A stretch of DNA of 7,616 bases. Source: JAYZDP01 sp036337765. Lineage in GTDB: Bacteria > Acidobacteriota > Thermoanaerobaculia > Multivoradales > Multivoraceae. Below the pieces are notes generated by a model. The model was not told where the DNA came from, made no database searches, and worked only from the letters and a program-made list of their open reading frames with translations. The DNA is taken from the NCBI GenBank assembly GCA_036337765.1, contig JAYZDP010000195.1, forward strand, positions 1-7,616. Direction: 5' to 3'. Position 1 is the first letter of the stretch. Every line of letters starts with the position of its first letter. This document shows positions 1 to 6,503 of this stretch, piece by piece. The translations under genes were made by a program, and so were the position numbers.

Positions 1-1341
1 GGGCGCGCCCCGCCGACGCGCGCCCGTGTGCCCGCGGACGAGCCGAAAGAGATCTCGATCGACGACTCGGCAGAGGCCGCCAGCCTCGAAAGCGTCGCGG
101 ACGCAGCCCCCGCGATCGGCGAGACGATCGCCGGCCGGGCAGCCTTACGTCAGGAGCCCGAGATGGAGTCGGCGCTGGTGATGCTCGAATCGGCCACCGG
201 CGCGATCCGGGCCATGGTCGGCGGCTGGGACTTCGATCGCAGCCACTTCAACCGCATCACGCAGGCAAAGCGCCAGGTGGGATCTGCGTTCAAGCCCTTT
301 GTTTATGGCGCGGCCCTGGAGGCGGGCTACACACCGGCCGATACCCTCTTCGACGCGCCAGTGGCCTTTCCAGGGGCCGAGCTCCTGCTCACCTACAGTC
401 CCCGCAACTACAGGCGCGAGTACCTCGGCATCATCACCCTCCGCAAGGCGCTCGAGAAGTCGATCAATGTCACCGCGACCAAGCTTCTCGACATGGTCGG
501 TGCTGAGCGAACCGTCGATTTCGCACGCCGCTGCGGCATCGAGGGAGATCTGCAGCCCTATCCCAGCCTGGCTCTGGGCACGGCCGACCTGACCCCGCTC
601 GAGATCGCCAGTGCCTACTCCACTCTGGGAAACCAGGGGGTGAAGGTCGAGCCGTTCATGATCGAGCGGATCACGACTGCAGACGGTCGAATTCTTGAGG
701 AGCACATCCCGCGCGCCACAGAAGTCGTGTCTCCTCAAGTGGCCTACGTGTTGACCCACATGCTGCGAGGGGTGTTCCAGCGTGGAACCGCGATCAGTGC
801 TGCGAGCCTGGAGGTTCCGGTCGCCGGGAAGACCGGCACTACCGACTCGTACACGGACGCCTGGTTCGTGGGCTACACACCCCGTCACACGCTGTTGGTG
901 TGGGTCGGCTACGACCAGGTCAGGTACCTTGGTCGAGGTATGACCGGCGCCGCGGCCGCCCTGCCGATCTGGCGCATGACCATCGAGCGCGGCATCGAAG
1001 AGGGCTGGATCGATCCCAACGATCGCTTCGAGCGTCCCGCCGGCGTCTCGACCCGACGCGTCGAGTACCACACCGGCCTCCTCGCGAGCGACGATGCGAC
1101 TCGCACCGTGCACGAGACCTTCCTCGCGGGTACCGAACCGGTGCAGCTCTACGAGGGCAGTTGGGCGGGCGTCCTGGATCTTCCCTGGTACCAGCAACGA
1201 CCGTTCTATGGCTTGCCGAAGGCTGGCGAACGGATGCCGGAGGATGTCGACGACTGGAGCCTGGTCCAGGAGCGCTGGGAGCGCAAGGACGATCCAGAGA
1301 GCTTCAAGGACGAAGAGGAAGAGGTCGAGCCCGCTGGCTAG
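1..1341 (+). CDS. Penicillin-binding protein 1A, C-terminal transpeptidase part (5' end outside window)
   Basis: This is the C-terminal part of a class A PBP. Such proteins sit in the periplasm on an N-terminal membrane anchor, polymerise glycan with a glycosyltransferase domain and cross-link it with this penicillin-binding domain. The frame is open to the left edge, so the anchor and glycosyltransferase are missing. The GTG at 28 is only the first internal start-like codon and not a true start. Numbering from that GTG, the three active-site motifs are present in order: SAFK at 86-89 (catalytic Ser86, within QVGSAFKPF), SIN at 145-147, and KTGTT at 268-272. GYTP and GRGMTGAAAALPIW follow as in PBP1A proteins. 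The last ~35 residues are charged and Glu/Asp-rich, beyond the usual domain. The gene converges on the methyltransferase, and the two stop codons overlap in one CTAG. Class and function are secure; mrcA/ponA naming is not. Confidence 0.95.
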   Translation, partial: GRAPPTRARVPADEPKEISIDDSAEAASLESVADAAPAIGETIAGRAALRQEPEMESALVMLESATGAIRAMVGGWDFDRSHFNRITQAKRQVGSAFKPFVYGAALEAGYTPADTLFDAPVAFPGAELLLTYSPRNYRREYLGIITLRKALEKSINVTATKLLDMVGAERTVDFARRCGIEGDLQPYPSLALGTADLTPLEIASAYSTLGNQGVKVEPFMIERITTADGRILEEHIPRATEVVSPQVAYVLTHMLRGVFQRGTAISAASLEVPVAGKTGTTDSYTDAWFVGYTPRHTLLVWVGYDQVRYLGRGMTGAAAALPIWRMTIERGIEEGWIDPNDRFERPAGVSTRRVEYHTGLLASDDATRTVHETFLAGTEPVQLYEGSWAGVLDLPWYQQRPFYGLPKAGERMPEDVDDWSLVQERWERKDDPESFKDEEEEVEPAG

Positions 1342-2609
1342 CGTGGTGCTTTTAGCGCGATCGCGGCGTAGTCGCGGTTACCGAACAGGGCGTCGTCGAG
1401 CTGATCGCGGAGGCGGTTGACGCGATCGGCCAACTCGAGGGCCGGGCCCTCCAGCCCGTCGAGGGGGATTTCGGCGAGCCGCTCGCTGCTCGGAAAGGGA
1501 TGCAGGGCGCGGATCTCCACTTCGTCGAACCCCGCCAACTCCAAGCTCAACCTCAGAACATCTGGATGGATCGGGCGAACATGGGTGGGATCGCGCCAGA
1601 ACAGGTTGGCCGCCATCGTCAGCGACAGCGGGTTGGGGGTCTCGAGAATCACCACACCGCCGGGGCGCAGGGCTCGCCACGCGAGCTTGACCAGCCGGCC
1701 GACATGGTCGACGGGAAAGTGCTCGATGACGTGGAAGGACACGATCGCGTCGAGGCTCTCGGGTGGTCGGCCTACGAGGTCTGACATCAAGTCGGCCTGC
1801 CGGGCCTCCAGGCCCTGTTCGACGCAGAGTTTGACCATCTCTGCACTGGCATCGACACCCGAGGCGCCGACGCCCGCATCGCGCAGCAGCGCCAGCGCCT
1901 CACCGCGACCGCAGCCGAGGTCCAGCACCTCGCTTCGCCCCTCGAGCAGCGGAAGGTAGGTCTCTAACCGAGCGCGAATCTCTTCACCCGAGCCGCGGAA
2001 GCGCTTCTCGAGCTCCTGGTACTCCCAGTCGCCGACGGCCGGCGACATCGCGGCATCTGTTTCCGTGGGGTCACGTGCCGCGAGCCCAGAGGAGAACATG
2101 GCGACGAAGTCCCGCGCCTCCCTCCGGTAGGCGTCGAGCTTTTGATCGACCCGGCTGTAGAGCGCATCGTCGTAGCGCATGAGCTCCTCCAGTCCTTCGG
2201 TCAGAAACGCCTCCAGATGGTCCGTGCGGCCCTCGAGATGGCCAGCGCGGCCCTCGACGTCGTCACTGCGGACCTCAAGACGACGAATCCCGTCGCGCGT
2301 CTCTTCGGTCACCACGGTGAAGTCCGAGCGTAGATCCTGAACTCGACTGTCCAACGCCTGCAGGTCGTCGAGCAGGATGAGGTTGAAGGTCCGCTGTCGC
2401 TCGAGCGAGTCCGACCCGGCGAGCCGAAACAAAGGGCGCAGCAGCTTCTTGATCAACACCCCAACCTTCCCGGCGAGCGTCGCGCTGCCACGGACGGGAA
2501 ACTCGTAATTCCCCGCCCAGAGCCACTTCCACGCGACGCGATCGCGAGTGGGCTCGCCGAGGAAATCGTCTATTCGCGGCGGCGGGTCGCGATCGTCGGG
2601 GGAGGTCAC
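1338..2609 (-). CDS. Class I SAM-dependent methyltransferase with N-terminal coiled coil, probable surface-glycan enzyme
   Basis: This is a 423-residue protein. Residues ~70-170 are charged and heptad-like (for example GHLEGRTDHLEAF), which suggests a coiled coil or oligomerisation stalk. A Rossmann methyltransferase domain follows: motif I VLDLGCGRGE at 228-237 (SAM-binding glycines), an acidic motif II in GVDAS at 251-255, FHVIEHF at 292-298, and RPGGVVILETPNP at 315-327. The segment from YQELEKRFRGS through DPTHVRPIHP resembles methyltransferases often found in O-antigen or exopolysaccharide loci. The substrate cannot be read from the sequence. The start is GTG at 2609. An in-frame TAG lies two codons upstream (2613-2615), so no longer form is possible. 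No good Shine-Dalgarno is visible, so translation may depend on coupling to rplI, which ends 25 nt upstream. dnaB is a common neighbour of rplI in other bacteria, so this position is slightly unusual. Confidence 0.88.
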   Translation of the reverse strand: MTSPDDRDPPPRIDDFLGEPTRDRVAWKWLWAGNYEFPVRGSATLAGKVGVLIKKLLRPLFRLAGSDSLERQRTFNLILLDDLQALDSRVQDLRSDFTVVTEETRDGIRRLEVRSDDVEGRAGHLEGRTDHLEAFLTEGLEELMRYDDALYSRVDQKLDAYRREARDFVAMFSSGLAARDPTETDAAMSPAVGDWEYQELEKRFRGSGEEIRARLETYLPLLEGRSEVLDLGCGRGEALALLRDAGVGASGVDASAEMVKLCVEQGLEARQADLMSDLVGRPPESLDAIVSFHVIEHFPVDHVGRLVKLAWRALRPGGVVILETPNPLSLTMAANLFWRDPTHVRPIHPDVLRLSLELAGFDEVEIRALHPFPSSERLAEIPLDGLEGPALELADRVNRLRDQLDDALFGNRDYAAIALKAPR

Positions 2610-2634
2610 GAACTACGGAGCCGCGCCCAGCGCC

Positions 2635-3096
2635 TCACGCTTCCGGGGCGACCTGTACCTTGATCACGGCGATGACCTCCGCGTGAAGCGCGATCTTCAC
2701 CTCGTGCTCGCCCAGGGTCTTGATGCCGCCGCCGAGATCGACATGACGCCGGTCCACTTCGAAGCCCTGCTCGGCCAGGCCGTCCGTGATGTCGTTGGCG
2801 GTGACCGATCCGTAGAGCGTCTCGTTCTCACCGGCGCGCTTGGACAGGCTGACAACGGCGCCGTCCAGGCGAGCGGCCACTACGGCTGCCTCGCTGATCT
2901 GCTCCTCGTTGTGAGCCTCGATCTTGCCGCGCTGCTGCTCGAACCACTTCTCGGCTCCGGGATGGGCCCGCACCGCCAGACCCTGGGGGATCAGGAAGTT
3001 GCGAGCGTAGCCCGGCTTGGTGTCGATGACATCGCCGCGGCGTCCGACCTGGTGGACGTCGGAGATGAGGATGACTCGGGTCGAGACCGAGGCCAT
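2635..3096 (-). CDS. rplI: 50S ribosomal protein L9
   Basis: L9 binds 23S rRNA through its N-terminal domain, and its elongated helix carries a second globular domain out from the L1-stalk side. The 153-residue length is normal. The family signature is intact at residues 18-41 (GRRGDVIDTKPGYARNFLIP and the next residues), with the conserved GYARN core. A charged helical linker runs from about 46 to 80, and the C-terminal domain ends in a beta strand (VIAVIKVQVAPEA). The N-terminus has about four more residues (MASVST) than the common MKVILL start. The ATG at 3096-3094 shares its A with the TGA of rpsR (TGATG), so translation is probably coupled to rpsR. It is part of the rpsF-rpsR-rplI operon. 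Confidence 0.97.
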   Translation of the reverse strand: MASVSTRVILISDVHQVGRRGDVIDTKPGYARNFLIPQGLAVRAHPGAEKWFEQQRGKIEAHNEEQISEAAVVAARLDGAVVSLSKRAGENETLYGSVTANDITDGLAEQGFEVDRRHVDLGGGIKTLGEHEVKIALHAEVIAVIKVQVAPEA

Positions 3097-3329
3097 CAGT
3101 CGCTCACGTAGGGCAGCAGCGCCAGATGCCGTGCACGCTTGATGGCCTTGGCCAACATGCGCTGGTGTCGCGCCGAGGTGCCTGAAATACGCCGAGGCAG
3201 GACCTTGCCCCGCTCGGGCACGTACTGCTTCAGTAGGTTCACGTCCTTGTAGTCGATGTACTCGATGCCATCGGCCGTAAACTTACAGACCTTGCGGCGA
3301 CGGAAGAATGTGCGCTTTCCTCTGGGCAT
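3096..3329 (-). CDS. rpsR: 30S ribosomal protein S18
   Basis: S18 forms a heterodimer with S6 on the platform of the small subunit and binds 16S rRNA through a basic surface. The protein is 77 residues, typical for the family. It opens with a basic Arg/Lys-rich stretch (RGKRTFFRRRKVCKF) and carries the family core IDYKDVNLLKQYVPERGK and the RISGTSARHQRMLAKAIKRAR region, where the RNA-binding basic residues lie. Only one cysteine (in KVCKF) is present, so the zinc-binding CxxC variant is absent. The start is ATG, 13 nt after the rpsF stop, with only a weak upstream purine stretch (GAGA). No ssb or priB lies between rpsF and rpsR, unlike Firmicutes and many Gammaproteobacteria. Confidence 0.97.
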   Translation of the reverse strand: MPRGKRTFFRRRKVCKFTADGIEYIDYKDVNLLKQYVPERGKVLPRRISGTSARHQRMLAKAIKRARHLALLPYVSD

Positions 3330-3342
3330 TGGTTGGGTCTCG

Positions 3343-3702
3343 CTATGAGGGCTGAGCCGCCGCGGGCTCCGCCTCTTTCTGTTTTCCCTTCGACGCCGAC
3401 CGCTTCAGATCGAGATCGGTACGCACGGTGAGATAACGCAGGATCTTGTCGTTTTGGCGCAGGCGCTGTTCGACGTCGGGAAAGGGGTTGACTCCGTCGG
3501 CCTCGACGTAGAGGACCACGTAGTTCCCCTCGTTGAGGTTCTCTATCGGATAGGCCAGCTTACGCTTGCCCCAGCTCTCTTCGCGGGTGATCGTGGCCCC
3601 GGCCGCTTCGATCATTCCCTTGTAGTCATCGGTCATCCCGACCACTTCCTCCTCGGTCAGACGAGGATCGGCGATGAAGACCAACTCGTAGGATCTGCTC
3701 AC
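3343..3702 (-). CDS. rpsF: 30S ribosomal protein S6
   Basis: S6 is the partner of S18 in the small-subunit platform. It is a ferredoxin-like beta-alpha protein, recognised here by SYELVFIADPRLTEEEV near the N-terminus, the ITREESWGKRKLAYPI strand-loop, and ILRYLTVRTD near the C-terminal strand. A Lys/Glu/Ala tail follows (KGKQKEAEPAAAQPS). I choose the GTG at 3702-3700, which gives 119 residues. GGAG lies 8 nt upstream of it (3714-3711), and the product starts MSRSYELVF, close to the family pattern. A TTG two codons earlier (3708) is in frame but only 2 nt from the GGAG, so it is a poor start. As first gene of the rpsF-rpsR-rplI operon it follows a promoter-like sequence and a hairpin that could mediate feedback. 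Confidence 0.95.
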   Translation of the reverse strand: MSRSYELVFIADPRLTEEEVVGMTDDYKGMIEAAGATITREESWGKRKLAYPIENLNEGNYVVLYVEADGVNPFPDVEQRLRQNDKILRYLTVRTDLDLKRSASKGKQKEAEPAAAQPS

Positions 3703-3710
3703 GTTCAAGA

Positions 3711-3714
3711 CTCC
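3711..3714 (-). promoter_or_regulatory. Shine-Dalgarno that decides the rpsF start
   Basis: On the - strand the sequence reads ACGGAG, then TCTTGAAC, then GTG. GGAG is 8 nt from the GTG at 3702 but only 2 nt from the TTG at 3708, so GTG is the better-supported start. Confidence 0.6.
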
Positions 3715-3719
3715 GTAGT

Positions 3720-3746
3720 TCTGCCCCTCCGGCCACGGCCGGCAGA
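3720..3746 (-). promoter_or_regulatory. Hairpin in the rpsF leader, candidate S6:S18 autoregulatory site
   Basis: Between the promoter-like sequence and the rpsF Shine-Dalgarno, the - strand transcript can form an outer stem TCTGCC/GGCAGA (3746-3741 with 3725-3720). Inside it, GGC/GCC or the alternative CCGGC/GCCGG closes a CGTG loop, leaving an asymmetric purine-rich bulge (GGAGG or AGGGG) on the 3' side. It also contains CCG. In several bacterial groups the S6:S18 complex is reported to bind a CCG-containing hairpin in the rpsF mRNA, and this is the right place for such an element. No T-tract follows, so it is not an intrinsic terminator. The structure is seen by eye only; the regulatory role is inferred. 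Confidence 0.4.
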
Positions 3747-3754
3747 GCTTGCGG

Positions 3755-3782
3755 ATAATACGCGTTTGGGCGAAAAAAACAA
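3755..3782 (-). promoter_or_regulatory. Probable sigma-70-type promoter for rpsF-rpsR-rplI
   Basis: On the - strand a -10-like TATTAT (3760-3755, five of six to TATAAT) lies 16 nt downstream of TTGTTT (3782-3777, three of six to TTGACA), with a T-rich spacer start. It lies in the only sizeable gap of the window, between hppA and rpsF, and would give a leader of about 45 nt before the rpsF start. AT-rich hexamers are scarce in this GC-rich sequence, which makes the match more notable. No experimental support is visible. Confidence 0.5.
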
Positions 3783-3804
3783 CGTTCGACGGTCCGTAGT
3801 AGAG

Positions 3805-5862
3805 CTAGACGGTCAGAAGAGGAGCGATCACGAGTGCGACCACCGACATCAGCTTGATGAGGATGTTCAGGCTTGGGCCGGCCGTGTCCTTGAAGGGATC
3901 GCCGACCGTGTCTCCGACCACTGCGGCCTTGTGCGCGTCCGAGCCCTTGCCCCCGTGCTGGCCTCCCTCGATGTATTTCTTGGCGTTGTCCCAGGCACCC
4001 CCGGCGTTGGCCATGAAGATCGCCATCAACACTCCCGAAGACGTCACACCGGCAAGCAGCCCGCCCAGCGCCTCGACATCATAGAAGCCGACCGCAATCG
4101 GTACGATGATGGCGAGAGCGCCCGGAACCCGCATCTCTTTGATCGCCGCTGCAGTCGAGATATCGACGCACTTGGCGAACTCGGCCGTCGCCTTGCCCTC
4201 CATCAAGCCGGGAATCTCACGGAACTGACGGCGAACCTCCTCAATCATCTCGAAGGCGGCTCGGCCCACGGCCCGCATGGCCATGGACGAGAACAGAAAC
4301 GGCAACATGGCACCGAGAAAGAGACCGCCCATGACCCGGGGATTCGAGAGATCCATCACCTCGAGGCCCACTGTGGTCCGAAAGGCGGCGAACAGGGCGA
4401 GGGCAGTCAACGCCGCGGAACCGATGGCGAAACCCTTGCCGACCGCGGCGGTCGTGTTGCCGACGGCATCGAGCCTGTCGGTGCGGGCTCGAACGTCGGG
4501 GCCGAGCTTGGCCATCTCGGCGATTCCGCCGGCGTTGTCGGCAATCGGCCCGTAGGCATCGACCGCCAACTGGATGCCGGTCGTCGAGAGCATGCCGAGA
4601 GCCGCGATGGCGATACCGTACAGCCCGGCCTGGGCGAACGCAACGAGCATCGCTGCGACCAAAACGATGATTGGCAGATACGTCGAGCGCATGCCCACCG
4701 CGAGGCCATCGATGATGTTGGTCGCCGCTCCTGTCTCGCTCGCGGCGGCGATACCCTGGGCAGGCTTACGGGCCTCTGAGGTGTAGTACTCGGTGATGAT
4801 GCCGATCAGAGTTCCAGCCACCAATCCGCCGACGGTCGCGAGGAAGATGCCCATGCCCGTGAACTCGACTGCGCCGATGCGGTACGAGTCCGGCAGGAAC
4901 GTGCGCGTGACGACGAACGTCGTCAACAGCATGATCCCGGCGGCGGCAAAGGTGCCCACGTTCAGTGCGACCTGCGGGTCGCCGCCTTCCTTGGTACGCA
5001 CCAGGAAGGTACAGACCAGCGAAACCAAAATGCCGAGGCCTGAGAGCACCAGGGGCAGGGCCACGAGCTCGGTCGCCGAGCCCCCCCCCACCGTGACGGC
5101 AGTCGCGCCGAGCACCATGCTGCCGATAATGGCTCCGACGTAGGACTCGAAGAGATCGGCTCCCATGCCGGCGACGTCGCCGACGTTGTCACCAACGTTG
5201 TCGGCGATTACCGCCGGGTTTCTGGGGTCGTCCTCCGGGATCCCGGCCTCGACCTTGCCGACCAAGTCGGCGCCAACATCGGCGGCCTTGGTGTAGATCC
5301 CACCCCCGACGCGCGCGAAGAGCGCGATCGAGCTGGCGCCAAAAGAGAAGCCAGTCAGAACCGTGATCACCGTCGATAACTGCCCTTCGCCAAAGATCTG
5401 GGAGTAGATCAGGAACAACGTCGAGAGACCGAGAATGCCAAGGCCAACGACGCTGAAGCCCATCACCGCACCGCCCGAAAAGGCGATGCCGAGGGCGGTA
5501 TTGAGGTCGGTTCGTGCCGCGGCCGCGGTGCGAACGTTGGCCGCGGTCGCGACGCGCATGCCGATGAAGCCCGCAAGGCCTGAGCACAGCGCGCCCATCA
5601 GGATCGACACGCCGATCAGCGCAGAACTACCCTCCTGCGATCTGCTTAGGAATGCCAGCACGATCGCCACCAGGACGACAAAGATTCCCAGCACCTTGTA
5701 CTCGCGGCCCAGGAAAGCCATCGCCCCGTCGCGAATGTGGCCGGCGATCTCGCGCATGCGATCGTCGCCGTCGTCCTGCTTCTGTATCCAGCGTGCTCGC
5801 AGGAGCGCGAAGCCGAGTGCCACGACCCCGACAAGCGGCAGCCAAATTACGAAATTCTCCAC
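3805..5862 (-). CDS. hppA: Membrane-bound ion-pumping pyrophosphatase, K+-dependent type
   Basis: This integral membrane enzyme hydrolyses pyrophosphate and pumps H+ and/or Na+ out of the cytoplasm. The 685 residues and many hydrophobic segments fit the usual 16-helix fold. PPi/Mg-binding motifs are present: DVGADLVGKVE at 196-206, DNVGDNVGD at 221-229, DAYGPIADNAGG at 435-446, WDNAKKYIE at 624-632 and GDTVGDPFKDTAGPS at 650-664. GNTTAA at 468-473 and Gly475 carry the Ala and Gly that mark K+-dependent enzymes; K+-independent ones have Lys and Thr there. The gate region reads ADLFES (Asp236, Glu239), with the glutamate at the position seen in Na+-pumping and other K+-dependent members, not four residues later as in plant H+ pumps. 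Na+ versus H+ is unresolved. The GTG start lies 1 nt after the pth stop and 6 nt after a perfect AGGAGG, so co-translation with pth is likely. Confidence 0.96.
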   Translation of the reverse strand: MENFVIWLPLVGVVALGFALLRARWIQKQDDGDDRMREIAGHIRDGAMAFLGREYKVLGIFVVLVAIVLAFLSRSQEGSSALIGVSILMGALCSGLAGFIGMRVATAANVRTAAAARTDLNTALGIAFSGGAVMGFSVVGLGILGLSTLFLIYSQIFGEGQLSTVITVLTGFSFGASSIALFARVGGGIYTKAADVGADLVGKVEAGIPEDDPRNPAVIADNVGDNVGDVAGMGADLFESYVGAIIGSMVLGATAVTVGGGSATELVALPLVLSGLGILVSLVCTFLVRTKEGGDPQVALNVGTFAAAGIMLLTTFVVTRTFLPDSYRIGAVEFTGMGIFLATVGGLVAGTLIGIITEYYTSEARKPAQGIAAASETGAATNIIDGLAVGMRSTYLPIIVLVAAMLVAFAQAGLYGIAIAALGMLSTTGIQLAVDAYGPIADNAGGIAEMAKLGPDVRARTDRLDAVGNTTAAVGKGFAIGSAALTALALFAAFRTTVGLEVMDLSNPRVMGGLFLGAMLPFLFSSMAMRAVGRAAFEMIEEVRRQFREIPGLMEGKATAEFAKCVDISTAAAIKEMRVPGALAIIVPIAVGFYDVEALGGLLAGVTSSGVLMAIFMANAGGAWDNAKKYIEGGQHGGKGSDAHKAAVVGDTVGDPFKDTAGPSLNILIKLMSVVALVIAPLLTV

Positions 5863-5863
5863 G

Positions 5864-6490
5864 TCAATCCTCCTCTTCCTTACTAGATTCGGTCGCAGCC
5901 TCGTCGGCGGGTCGCGACGCGCCGCTCGCAGACAGACTGTTGAAACGGTTCATCGCCGCCTCGGTACCCTGCTCGAGCCAGAGCTCGCAGGCATCGGCGG
6001 CCCGCTGGATCTGCTCGGTGGCGATCTCCATCTCTTTGTCTTTGAACGGTGACAGTACATAGTCCACGAGATCGACGCCACCGGGAACAGCGTCCGTCGG
6101 CCCCACTCCCAGCCGCATCCGAGGCACCGATTCGGTGCGCAGCGACTCGAGGACCGAGGCCATGCCGTTCTGGCCACCCGCGCCGCCCTTGTGACGGAGG
6201 CGCAACGAGCCCAGGGGTAGGGCCACTTCGTCGTACACGATCAACATCTCCTGCGGCTCGAACCCTCGCCGCTCCACCAGGCAGCGGGCGGCGAACCCAC
6301 TTCGATTCATATAGGTCTCGGGAATCGCGAGGATGACCCGATCGAGAACCGAGAGCCGGGATCCACACTCCTTGACGTCGAGTTCGACACGCCATCTCCT
6401 GGCCAGCTCCTCGACGACTTCCCTGCCACGGTTGTGGCGCGACCCTACATATCGGGCCCCGGGGTTGCCGAGGCCGAGAATGAGACTAAT
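5864..6490 (-). CDS. pth: Peptidyl-tRNA hydrolase, apparently starting at ATT
   Basis: Pth cleaves peptidyl-tRNA released from stalled ribosomes so that tRNA can be reused. The family pattern is complete only if the frame is read from about 6490: GLGNPG, then YVGSRHNRG, TYMN, VYDE and GGAGGQNGM. Numbering from the ATT gives Asn9, His19, Asp87 and Asn108 at the positions of the E. coli catalytic and binding set (Asn10, His20, Asp93, Asn114). No ATG, GTG or TTG occurs in this frame between the upstream stop at 6530-6532 and the core. The ATG at 6310 is the Met of TYMN, and starting there would remove the active-site His and Asn. ATT at 6490-6488 aligns with the usual initiator of MKLIVGLGNPG and has GGAGG 6 nt upstream. 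The product would be 208 residues, a normal length. GGQNG replaces the commoner GGHNG. The tail is acidic (SSKEEED). Confidence 0.88.
   Translation of the reverse strand: MSLILGLGNPGARYVGSRHNRGREVVEELARRWRVELDVKECGSRLSVLDRVILAIPETYMNRSGFAARCLVERRGFEPQEMLIVYDEVALPLGSLRLRHKGGAGGQNGMASVLESLRTESVPRMRLGVGPTDAVPGGVDLVDYVLSPFKDKEMEIATEQIQRAADACELWLEQGTEAAMNRFNSLSASGASRPADEAATESSKEEED
5869..5874 (-). promoter_or_regulatory. Perfect Shine-Dalgarno for hppA embedded in the end of pth
   Basis: The - strand reads AGGAGG, then ATTGAC, then GTG. The motif lies in the last Glu/Asp codons of pth, with 6-nt spacing to the hppA GTG at 5862. It fixes that start despite the lack of an ATG. Confidence 0.75.
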
Positions 6491-6503
6491 CCTCGTCCTC
6501 CCC
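6486..6503 (-). promoter_or_regulatory. rplY stop / pth non-canonical start overlap with Shine-Dalgarno
   Basis: The - strand reads GGGGAGG, then ACGAGG, then ATTAG. The GGAGG core (6501-6497) is 6 nt from ATT (6490-6488). The final T of that ATT is also the first base of the rplY TAG (6488-6486). With this overlap geometry the start triplet must end in T, so it cannot be ATG, GTG or TTG while TAG is kept. Confidence 0.55.

Noticed and set aside
145..1197. Long - strand open frame antisense to the PBP gene
   Set aside because: The + strand frame has all three transpeptidase motifs. The antisense product has no recognisable domain and is a GC-driven shadow.
1341..1400. Hairpin terminator between the convergent genes (GCTAGC, CGCGATCGCG palindromes)
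   Set aside because: The palindromes are short, have no loop or T-tract, and lie within the methyltransferase coding sequence.
2611..3720. Inverted 10-11 nt repeat (AACTACGGAG) flanking rpsF-rpsR-rplI
   Set aside because: Exact matches of this length are expected by chance several times in a window of this size, and the two copies do not share a functional position.
3771..3807. Intrinsic terminator after hppA at the seven-T run
   Set aside because: On the - strand the T-run is not preceded by a convincing stem; only tiny palindromes such as AACGTT are present. The run is better explained as part of the promoter spacer region.
3454..4779. Long + strand open frame antisense to rpsF and hppA
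   Set aside because: It runs opposite two clearly recognised genes, reads as a low-complexity His/Arg/Gly-rich protein with no family pattern, and is expected in GC-rich DNA where antisense stops are rare.
5864..6310. Shorter pth starting at the ATG at 6310
   Set aside because: That Met is inside the conserved TYMN motif. Starting there would delete GNPG, the catalytic His and the whole first third of the enzyme, all of which are encoded directly upstream in frame.
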